A stretch of 64,000 bases of DNA, from assembly GCF_036669915.1 (NCBI RefSeq), contig NC_089312.1, positions 1,670,801 to 1,734,800 of the forward strand, written 5' to 3'. Below are positions 36,001-46,400 of this stretch, piece by piece (position 1 is the first letter of the stretch; every line of letters begins with the position of its first letter). Under the pieces are notes generated by a model, which had not been told where the DNA came from, did no database searches, and worked only from the letters and a program-made list of their open reading frames with translations. The position numbers and the translations under genes are program-made. Source of the stretch: Pocillopora verrucosa (Eukaryota; Cnidaria; Anthozoa; Scleractinia; Pocilloporidae).

Positions 36001-36856
36001 ACTAACATAAGAATTGTTTGGTTGACAATAAGGAGAAATTACAAATTTGATCTAGGAGTTAAAGGTTAACCACCCACCCCCCGGTGAAACAACAACGTGA
36101 AATCCTAGATCGCAATGAAGGCTTGTTGGTATTTGACAGTATGTTGTGATGATGTTTTCAGGTTATTAAGGAGGTGGCCCAGTCTGTCAAGATACATGGC
36201 TTGGGTGGAATTGTTCTCATGTTGGCCACATTTGTCTTGTAAGTAACGTTGTACAATCAACATGGCTCTCACTATCATAACAAAATACTGTAGAAACGTA
36301 AATGTCCGTGGTGAGGTGTTCTGCTTCGCGACTAAAAACTGGTGTCAACGATTTTTGCACAGTGGTAGAATCTGCTATATTCAAACGGACAAGTAGACCA
36401 CCAAGTCATTCCCTATAACGTTGAGAGCGCAGATATTCGCCTTAACCCCTTACATCCTCTCTTTTTTAAGAGACAAAATAGTTTTTCTTAGGAGCAAATA
36501 TATTTTTGATCTAAAGCTCGATCTAACTTGCCAACTAATTTTCCATTGACAGCCTTATGTCAGTGAAAGTGTTAAACAGCATTATATTTCTCGGCAAAGC
36601 AACTCAGTACGTGAAACAGAAACAGGACCTGGAAACTAACAACAGACAACACAGTAACCAAGCCTCGACACAGAAGCTCAAAACCCAGGTCTCCGTGACT
36701 TTGTTGGATTCTGGCCAGTCTTCGAGTACTTCGTTAGTTGGAGAGAAACAAGATACAGGGCCGCGGAGAGCTGGTGAACAGACTAAACAACGCGCCAAAA
36801 CACTAGCAGAAATTGATAGATATACACTTTGTAGTAAAGAGATAGTTGTATTCTAA
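30043..36856 (+). CDS. TAPT1: Transmembrane anterior posterior transformation protein 1 homologue
   Basis: Fourteen exons: 30043-30646, 30732-30862, 31527-31645, 31885-31928, 32032-32147, 32656-32791, 33202-33299, 33813-33882, 34265-34345, 34438-34547, 34904-34963, 35394-35462, 36162-36238, 36553-36856. Phases agree: 672 aa. The first ~200 residues are a charged, Gln-rich, poorly conserved leader. The conserved core follows: EEEKYTERRQKVYTFMKIPREFEK, LMVFGFMLCLDCFLF, RGQSVIKLYVIYNMLE, FEKNNLFQM, FVDWIKHAFITKFN, RRMGFIPLPL and SVKVLNSIIFLGKATQYV, with several hydrophobic membrane segments. In vertebrates TAPT1 locates to centrosome/ciliary base and matters for axial patterning and cilium formation. 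The intron at 31929 uses a GC donor and the intron at 32792 looks U12-type. The donor at 32148 (GTGCAG) is weak but forced by frame and homology. Confidence 0.95.
31310..31442. mobile_element. Palindromic MITE, about 130 bp
   Basis: The element is almost one long inverted repeat: ATCAATATCAGTATCTGGGC at the left against GTACTGATATTGAT at the right, with CCACCTACCCCTCCCC mirrored by GGGGAGGGGTAGGTGG. Inserted in a TAPT1 intron. A relative lies at 63590-63725. Confidence 0.75.
31929..32031 (+). other. Probable GC-AG intron of TAPT1 after exon 4
   Basis: Exon 4 ends TTAAAAG and the intron begins GCAAGT, the usual extended context of a GC donor. It ends TTTACAG. This choice joins ...CDLLK to GSILVTCW in frame, as conserved in the family. 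Confidence 0.75.
32792..33201 (+). other. Probable U12-type intron of TAPT1
   Basis: The donor reads GTATCCTAC, matching the U12 donor GTATCCTT at seven of eight positions. Upstream of the acceptor, GCCTTAATT at about 33186-33194 resembles the U12 branch site TCCTTAAC, with the branch adenosine about 10 nt before the AG at 33200-33201. Frame and homology (YVFFHAVLVLFQ) require these exact boundaries. Confidence 0.7.
35045..35310. repeat. Dispersed ATTGGTT-type repeat
   Basis: Same family as 12256-12520. Begins GATTTTCAATTGAATGTCG and includes GGTCCAGAAAACACGCGCC and ATCGCATTTTCCCGCGC. Inside a TAPT1 intron. Confidence 0.6.
35745..35878. mobile_element. Truncated relative of the 24172 MITE
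   Basis: Shares CGACGGCAACGAGGACGT and TAGCACGTGCGTTTA with the element at 24172-24543. Its right part is missing, and a family A MITE starts at the break. Confidence 0.5.
35879..36069 (+). mobile_element. TTAA-flanked MITE, family A copy 3
   Basis: Starts at CATGAGTGACCAAGACAG and ends AGGAGTTAAAGGTTAA. Its outermost left end is missing. It directly follows a truncated MITE of another family. Confidence 0.65.
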
Positions 36857-37496
36857 AATGATCATAGCTCAGTATGAGTGATCCCACAGGAATGTGGGAT
36901 TTGTTTTATTTATTTATGAAATTCAAATCCAAACCCTTGTTGATTGATATATATTAGTAAATAAAAATAATAGTTGAACATCAAGCTCTTCCTGTCATGT
37001 ATTACACTAATGACGCGCTGAATTTCGATACTTGTCTCTGATTGGTTGAAGCCTCAACCAACCACTAACAACAAATAACTCTCTCTCCACCATTACGTCA
37101 CCAAAATGAAATTTTACGAATTAAATGCCGCGCGCCCTTGCAGATGTAGAATTGAGAGAACAAACAAAGACGTAATACCAGTGCAAGATTTCTCAAGGTG
37201 CGCCATTTGCTTTCATCAAGTCCGTTCTCCAGGTCATCCTGATAGAGAGCCAAGACCATACCTGTGCGAACCACCTCTCGGCCCTGAGGGATCTTGGTAC
37301 CAGACCAAACTCGTCCGAGTCTACACTTATGTTCATCACGTGCTATTTTGCAAGGCGTAGTACTGAAGGGACGAATCGTGTAACAGCAAAACCTTACTTT
37401 TGTGACATTTGGCGATTATCACTTCGTCCAGCTCCTACTACGTTGCGTTTGGGTTCTGTGACTGCTTAACTTCTCGAACTTGCCGCGAATACGTCC
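36857..37496. other. Convergent region between TAPT1 and RNPC3
   Basis: Both 3' UTRs fall here. An AATAAA for TAPT1 is at about 36960-36965. A small perfect hairpin (ATCCCACAGG..., 36881-36900) follows the TAPT1 stop. An open frame at 37106-37360 looks like chance. Confidence 0.45.
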
Positions 37497-40400
37497 TCAG
37501 TCCTTTGCTTTCGCTGATCGTGCGAATTGCTGTAAAACACCGTTAAGGACTATAAGCAAATAAACAATCTTATGCGGGTAGATGACGACGAATGAAGAGT
37601 GAATTATAGGCCACACCCCAGTTAAGGAGGAATTTCCCACCTTCAGTATGTTGTTTCAAAGGAGAGAGGGGGGGGGGGGGCGGGGGGGAAAGGGAGGTTA
37701 GGAAGCCAAAGAGCAGTCAAAACAGTACAGTCCCTTTATCAAATCTGGGCTATTAAATTAACATATACCGTTAGGTTCTTGTAAATTGTCCACACCACTT
37801 ATGCTGTATGGTGAGAGGAAGCATACTTCACAGATCAGTACAGCATTTCAGACAACGTTCAGACACTACCCTCCTAGTCTTCAACCCCTACCCGTGGTAA
37901 TAAGGAGGACCCGGCTCCCACCCAAAGATCCTGCCTTAATATTCAGACGCCTCTTTACGGAGATGAATTAAGAGCGCAAGGAAGTGAAGGTATGGTTAAA
38001 GAGGCTCATGTTCCTTTTTCCTATGGTCCCTCGCGCGTTGTGTTCGTCACCAGTCACTCGCGCTCTGTGTCGGTTGTTTCCACACGCTCAACATTGTGAT
38101 CTCAAAACGCTTAAGTAGGAAACCGCTGCTTATTCCATGCAAACTCCATAAACAAGGATACGATAACCATGGGTTTCCCCTGCAGGATATAACCATGTGC
38201 ATCTCTGAGAGCCTTTTTTGCCTTCTCTTCACTCGGTAATGTAACAAAAGCTTGGCCCTTCATGCGACCTTCTTTCATCAGCCGGATGTCAAATCTACAG
38301 CAAAACAGAGCAGTTTTGATCCACATAGAAAAACAAACTCCATACTTGTATTAACAGAAGGTGGAGCAGAATACGTGGCGTTATTTTTCCTACTCTGAAT
38401 AATTCAACGTCATTTCATTTCGATTGAGGGTCGTAGAATCAGAACAAAAGCAGCCACTTTGAACAAAAAAAAAGTTACGAGACAACGAGGATTTAAAAGA
38501 AAAAACAAACAAACAAAAAAACAAGTAACCTGCCTAAAGCGCAGGAAAACGCGAGTGACCAAGTCCCTATTAGTTTTAGTTTTGATTGTGATTGGTTGAG
38601 AAGATGGCGCGATATCTTTAGAGCAATCACAGAACGAAGTGAAAATCCCTGATTACTCTGTTACTCTACCGCAACTTTATCAAAAGAGCAAGGAAAAAAA
38701 ATCAAAGGTCAACAGTGATTTCTCAAAGGCTGTAATCGAGGAATCCAACAAAAGATTACCGATCTGGTCGATTACTGTAATTTCATTGAGACAGAGTTTA
38801 CATCTAGTATGGTAAAATTTACTGAGGAAACTGATCGCCCAGCCGATCCAAGACATACCTCAAGGGTTTAAGTATGAGAATAACAAACAAAGTCTGACCC
38901 TCTGAGATAACCTCTCTCAGCCATTTCTACATATTCACGTAGATCCAAGACATACCTCAAGGAGTTAAGTATGAGAATAACAAACAAAGTCTGACCTTCT
39001 GAGATAACCTCTCTCAGCCATTTCTACATATTCTCACGTAAATAAGAAGTTTCATTTCCATTCAATACCTGTCTCTCTCTTCTTCCAGATTGATATCTAT
39101 GTATCGACCAAAAATGTACTTGAGATCCTAAAAACAAAATTAATTCACCTTAGCACTCAATTGATTCTAAAACATGGACAAGAAAATTAAAATCTGTCGC
39201 GGAAACCAAATGTAATTATATTTCGCCTCACGTTTCATTATTAGCTATAGAAAAAACTGAAGAAGTCAAATCTAAGCGTCGAGGACAAGAATTGTGAAAT
39301 GGAGATCAACATTTATCACAACGGCCATAAAGAAAGGAGGAGATAACACAAAGATCCAATCAGAAATCCAGTAAAAATACGCAAACGGCCTGAAGCAGAG
39401 TTACATTTGGTGTTGGGATTCTATCTGATTGGTTGAGAGGATGAAGTACGAAGACAACTTTTACACTCAATTGAAAACTGCTCTTAACCCTTTGACTCTC
39501 GTGAGTGACCAAGACGGAATTTCTCCTTACTATGTCTATACAATATCATGCAGACAAGTGATGAGAATGAGGAAAAATATCAATTATGGGATTACTAATT
39601 GATCTGATACCAAATTCTCCAAAATAGCATAAAGAGAATCATTTGGCAGACAGTAAGGAGAATTACTAATGAGATCTTGGGAGTTAAAGGGTTAAACAGA
39701 CAAGAGCAATAAACTTCAGTTGAAATACCTGGGATCTTTCTTTATGTATTTACGCAGTAATTCAAAGGGAGAGTCAACATTCGGCAATTCATGAGCGTGC
39801 TTGATTAAAAGTGGCGATAAATGCCCATAAATATCAACATTAATGAACAGGCGAATCCCTTACCTTCTCTTCGACTGTTTTTGCCAGATTTTTAATGTAA
39901 AGCCTGCATGTCGGATCTCCGGGTGTATAATTCTTGAAAGCAGAAATCTCCGGCATTTCTGCGCAATAAAACCAACATGAAGTCATTAGGCACACAGAGA
40001 CGTAAGAAGGAGTTTACAGAAGTAGTGTTGATGAGGAGGGAGGAGAGAGGGAAACGGGAGGGGGCATGTCCCCTCCCCCCCCCAAATTTTCCAACTGAAA
40101 TTTCAAGGTATGTCAGGTTGTTAAATTATTATAAATTACCACTCCTTACAAAGATGAACGTCACATGTATCACAGGTGAGAGCGTGTAAACATCAACTAA
40201 AACTTGATTTTTTTACCTTTGGTACTTATTCTGTTTCTGCGCAGTTCGGCGGATGAGATAAATTCGCTACTTTCCTCAGAAACAGACTCCTCTTCCTCTT
40301 CTTCTTCTTCAAGTTCATCCTTGTCATCTTCAAGATCCGCTGGAGGCTCAAATCTACCAAACCCTTCTGACTCTGGAGGCGCAACAGCTGTGGACGGAAG

Positions 40401-43400
40401 TCAAGGGCATGTAACAAGTAACAAACTGGCTGGGTCTCTGATCAAGCAATTTCATAGCTAACTAAAAGATCGTGGACTAATTCACTCGCAGCCACTAGTC
40501 AGCGTATTCCGAATGACTGTCGTAAAGCCGAAACCAAAGTAATCGCAACGACCAATCATTATGTGATTCGCTCAGGTTGTCGAAACGTCAGTCACCACTA
40601 TATCGAAAATAGTCCTTTTCAGAACCGACTACTCTCACCCGGACGATCAAAGTACACGATCAAATGTTACCCCCTTGTTCCAACCATTTAACTATATATC
40701 GAATAATTGGGCTTGTTTCACTAAAAATCCCCTTCTAGAACACATCAAACGAGAAACTTGCATAATACCTGTAGCCTCAGTATATGCTGCAGATTCAAAT
40801 ATATTTGAGATGGCCTCTATGAGCTTGAACTCAATCCTCTTTGGTTGGCCGGAAGGCTGTTCAAATGCTTTCTCTACAGGTATTTGTTTGGTTGAGGAGC
40901 TTGCCTTGACTTTCTTGGCTGGTGGTTTTGATGTTGGAAGGTTTACTTTGGGTCTTTTCTGAGCACTTTTGCCTGGTTTGGAAGCAGACATTCTTTGGGC
41001 ATGTTCCGCCCTTTCTTTCGCTCTAAAATTGCAAAAAAGTCCTTAATGACCCAAAAGAAACTGAAATACGCATCTCCGTACATTCTGACAGGTTCTTTCT
41101 CTAGCGCACGCTAAGGAACTATTGTCTGTGGCGACTAGCTTAGCTCTAAACAGGGGCTCTCTGACTGATTGTTATGATATTTCTCAGTTAGTTCGTGCGC
41201 TATGATCGGTCGATTTAGCAGGCCGTATTTCACAGTACGGTCCGCTAAATTCAACATTTAGGTTGAATTCAAATCTTCCCCCTCTGCTTGAACCCGGAGA
41301 TGTAATTAATCTTTCACTAAACTCGTTTTCTCGGTCCGTATTGTAACTTATGGAACCTTGTTTTTTCCACTAACATTTATTGCCCGCTCACTTCGCGCTT
41401 GGGCGTACATCCGAACGGAAAAAAACTCCGTCTGTAACTTGAAGTACGAACCTCGAACTCAGTTGGTTAGAGGTATGTCTTAGTAAGAGTGCGCATTGCC
41501 TTCTGGCTGCTGTTTTCATCTCATCTTTCCCCACAATTCCCACAGAGTCCATCACTCTGATCACCAAGCCAACAAATGGCCCAAGTTATCGGTGTGGAAC
41601 AGACTTTTTGCGAAAAATTGCGTAGCTTCAAAACACAAATGCATGATTAAGTCTTACACCACATTCCACAAAAACAGCAACTACATATAACCTTTTCTCC
41701 CTTTCTTCTTCATCGCTCTCTAACTCGGACTCGTCGCTGGACATAGATCTGTCGTCATCTGAGGAAGCCACCTGCGGTGCTTCTGGTACTTCACCTAACT
41801 TGAAAAACAACAGGAAGCCCATGACTGCTGAGTTTCAAAGTAATTGACACAGCTATTTTTTCCTTGAGGTAAACTTGTTTCTTTGTTTGTTTGCTTTTTG
41901 GAGTTTCAGACTTTCCAAAAGCTTTCCCTACAACCAAATGCTGTACTAAGTTCCAATAAATAAAATCATTAACCTTTAATTGACAGAGACTGGACTCTTA
42001 CTTCTTCATTAAAGAAATGATTTCTCACAAGGGGAGCCAAGAGAATCTTAAGTAGTTAACTCTAATTAATAAATTTATTGTACTTAGATTGACAGAGACT
42101 GGACGCTAGCCTCTATGTCAAATAAATAATTTTTACACAAGGGGAGTCAAGAGAAACTCACATGCAGCACTGTAGATACTTACAAAGGGTGGGGTGGGGG
42201 TAATTTGTCCAAATGGAGCAGGAAGATTCATTTTGTTCATCAGATGCAAAACCTAGGAACAAAAATATTAAAAATGAATACTTACTCCCCTAAACAACAA
42301 GAAAAAGTGGCAACTCACACTCAACAGTTGAACTGAAGCTTGAAAATTTACATCTAATTCAGCCTCCCAGATGGTACAAACTTAAGTTTAGAACAAAGCA
42401 AAATCAAATTTAGAAAACTTTGAAGCATAAATTTAAAACTAATAAACAACGATGCTTGGGAAAACAATTGAACATCATGATATCATTTTTCCAGAAGTTA
42501 TGGCAACAATGGAAGAGGAGTAGTTCATAAACAATTAACTGCTAATGCTAATCAATCCTTTAACTCCCACGAGTGACCAAGAGAGAATTTCTCCTTACAA
42601 TATCAATACAATATCAATCAGACAGGTGATGAGAATAGAGAAAAATATAAGTTTGAGGATTTTCTAATAGATCCAGTACCAAATTCTCAGAACTAGCATC
42701 ATAAGAATTGTATGGCAGACAGTAAGGAGAATCACTCATGAGATCTTGGGCGCTAAAAGGTTAAGAAATAGATTGCATGCTGCTGTGCCTCTATTCAATA
42801 ATAGGTTACAGATGATGCTCAATTGTTTTTAAGAACAAAAGAGATGTGTTACTGCAGCTGTTCTTGCCACATTGACATCTTCTGTGAAATTTTAATGAAC
42901 AGACCCATGACAACTTGGAATCTATTTGTTTTATACATCAAAGAAAAAAACACTTTGTCCTTCATTACTTCATAACAAAGAACCAATCAAATGTAGCTTA
43001 CAATATAATTTGATACTCATACCTGGACATAAAATTTTGGAACACATGCCAATGTGTGGGCGATGTTGGTGAGAATTGCAGTGTTTACTGGAGGGTAGAC
43101 ATAGTGAAGACTTGGGTTGCAATTGTACTTAATTCTGGAACAAAGAAACTATAATTTAGTTATTCTAAAATACTTTAAAGCTAAGGCAAATCAAACAAAC
43201 CTGCTCAGCTCGTAATAATGAAACATCAATTTAATAATTCAAACTGAATTTCTAGACACTGAAATCATGTTCAAAAAAATATATATAAATCTATATTTGT
43301 ACCACAACATTGAATACTAGGTCTATGATTTCCCTCCATACAATCAGGAAGAAAAATTTAGCTTAAATAAGAAAGTGTGAAACACGAACATTTAGGTTTA

Positions 43401-46400
43401 ATTAATAGCTCCAAAAAAAGTAAAAAAAAGGTAATAATGACTGTCATTTGACAAAAGCATACCAACTTTCACATACACATGTAAGAAGTATAGTTTTAAT
43501 GCTTAAAAGCCTCTGCAATTTATCAATATCAACTTTAAAAAAATCTACGATACTAAAAATAAATCATTCTAACAAACTAATGTCTGCATCAATAATCAAA
43601 AAGAATTTTGACAAAAGGTCTATAAAATAAAGTGAAAAAAACTTACTAGTGAAGTCTTTGTTCAGAAACATTTAAAAAAAACAAATTGTGCTTTTTGATG
43701 AGAGAGCTTTCTTGAAAACTAAGAGAATAAAAATATTATTTGAAAAAAAGAGCACACCAAATGGAAATTATTTTAAACAATATGTCTGGAACAGTATCCT
43801 CCATGAATTAAACATACAGGAATTGATAATAGACTAGTAATTAGAAGCCAGACACGTACGTGCATCTTAAATAACCTAAAGAGAGTTCCTGGTTATGATA
43901 AAAACCAACAAAAGGATCATCCATAAAAAAATAAATACAATTACTCTTAATGGCCTTTTTTTTATATATTCAGGATTGGTTCAGATTAATGATCACTAAT
44001 AACTTTAGACATAATGGCTCCCTAGGCTATCTTCCATTATCGTTTTTGTTCGAAAATTGACAATCAAATGAAAAAAAAATTACAGATGACCATTTAAGTG
44101 TCAAAAAGTGAAAAGGTGACTGTAAACAATATATCAGCCTTGACAAGTTGCATTCATTGCTTTTATCTCTGTTGTCCTAGCTACTAAAGCATAAAACTTT
44201 AAATTTCACCTCTGTCGCTTATTCTGTACAAATGAAAGCCAAACTGTCTGTGTACCAACAATCATGCGGAGACATGTACATTTGTAACATCAATAAGAAA
44301 AAAAAGGTTTAATTAACATGTAAATCAAATATTTAAGCCATTATCTTAGCAGCTGAGCTGCAATTTTTAATTGACAATTGCAGAAATGAAGCCTACAGTA
44401 AAATTTAGGCTTGGACGGGATTTGAATCCGTGCCTCTAACAAACCAGTTGGGTCTTGCTACCAACTAAGCTAAATAACAGCCACATGTTGGGAACAAGGC
44501 AAATTCATCACTGATTACTACTGAACCAACAATCAAAAAATAGTGACTGAGAAATTCTGATTAGCATAATATTTACTAGGTTTGTCATACCCTAAACTTG
44601 GTGCCATGCCTTGTGTGTCACCAGACTTCACTTTAACTTTGCTACCAGCTTGTTCTGTCTCCAATTTTCTTGTTTCTTTGTCATCGTTTTTGTTTTCATC
44701 CAGTGCTATTGAAGGGGAGACCCTTAAAATTACACAGTCAATAAAACAGTTTAACCCTTTAACGCCTAAGAGTGACAAGCATCTCAATTCTCCTAACAAT
44801 AACACCCCTGAATCACACGTTAAGGTCAAGACAAGAAAGGAAATGATAATCAACTAAAGAACCTCTTGATTGTTAGACAAATTCTCCCTATCAGCACATT
44901 AGGAATGTATAGAGAACAGTATGGAGAATATGCATTCTGATGTTAGGGTGTAAAGGGTTAAGTTTGTATCTAGCAATGTTCAATTTACAAGTTTGAGAGG
45001 ATAAAGTAGTTTGCAGTTTCCATAGTATTCATTTATTTTCCACAAAAGATTCACTTACCCTTCCCTTCATTTTATTTCATCATGATCATTATAATGAAAC
45101 AAAGACAGTGCCATATATTATATTACTAAAAACCTCTTTGATTCAGACAACATCATACTGTGAGGCACCAAAATTTTACAAGAGTTAAATTTTGCACTTT
45201 GGCTGCTTTTTGTCCTATGCTGAAAAACTTTTTTGGGATATACACTGTACCTGAAGTTTTTGCAGGGAGCTTTAATTTTTTTAAATTTGTTTTTAGTTTA
45301 ATCAAGCAAAAGAACAAAACGGGCCAAAAAGCTGATTGCCAAATTTTTTCAAATTATTGAATAACAGAGAGGAGAGCTAAGGAGACTATCATACACCAAT
45401 ACGTTAAATTCATACCAGTTTTCTGTAAATTTTTCTTTGTTTAACCACAGTCATGATAAAAGTGAAAAAATTAAAAGCAAAATGCGAATCAAATCAGCCT
45501 AAAATCATTCTGACCAAGAATTAATTTTCAATTACAAGGGATACAAGGTGAGTTTCTGTAAGTCTGAAGGTGGGATATTTTTGCAGCTATTTGTTTTGCT
45601 GGATTTTACAAGGACAAGTTTTGGTGGATCAGGTCAAAGTGTGTCTGCTGGTGGGAGGGTCAAAAATGTTCTATATATTATCATGACTGTAACTTAATAC
45701 AACACAGAAATTCCAAATAGCACAAATTTACCTGCTACACTGTTGAGCTGCAAGGTGTTCATGATGAGGTTTAGCGTACTCTACTGTCAATCGGCTGCCA
45801 AGAACCTCAGACTGGTGTAACTGAGAAATAGCCTGTGAAGTATAAAAATGTATAACATATGCTGGGTTGCAGTACCAACTGGCATTTTATTCTAGCAGGA
45901 ATTAGTAATCTGCCACAACCAGGTATAAAGTTACTGAGACACTGCAAGCTGTAAGAACAATCCTCCTTTCAAACTGCACCACCATTAACAAAATCCAGTC
46001 TTCTCTCCCCTTCATATTTAGAGTTAATACATGCAGTTTAAAGAGCAGTTCTGCTGTGCTGCAGGCAAAGTCAAAGGAGGGAGGGGAGAGGGGGGGGATG
46101 TAGAAATGAGATGACCAGGATCATGGAGATGTTACTTGAGTTCTTATGGAGTAAAATGTCTTGAGCAGCTAATATTTCCACCAGTTTAAGCATGACAAAC
46201 AAGAACTCAGAGAGAAACATTTCAATGAATAGATTAGTACCCTTGCACAATTATGATTATGTACATGCAGGTAAAGTCAAACCAAGTGGTCCATCCAGCC
46301 TGAGCCTATATTGGTTTTTCATAGCATGAAGTCACTAAGAGTTTTACTACTACCCTGTGGATGGGATGCCACTTCATTGCAAGGTTACCCACCCCCCCCC

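Noticed and set aside
37106..37360. Plus-strand open frame of 84 codons between TAPT1 and RNPC3
   Set aside because: No recognisable family, no splice context, and it lies in the convergent 3' UTR zone next to the real final exon of RNPC3 on the other strand.
38110..38161. Reading RNPC3 as ending at the stop about 50 nt after GKPMVI
   Set aside because: That end lacks the conserved QFARSA strand of RRM2. A perfect U12 donor at the junction and an exon encoding QFARSAKAKD with a perfect U12 branch site explain the true end; the read-through form is kept only as a retained-intron product.
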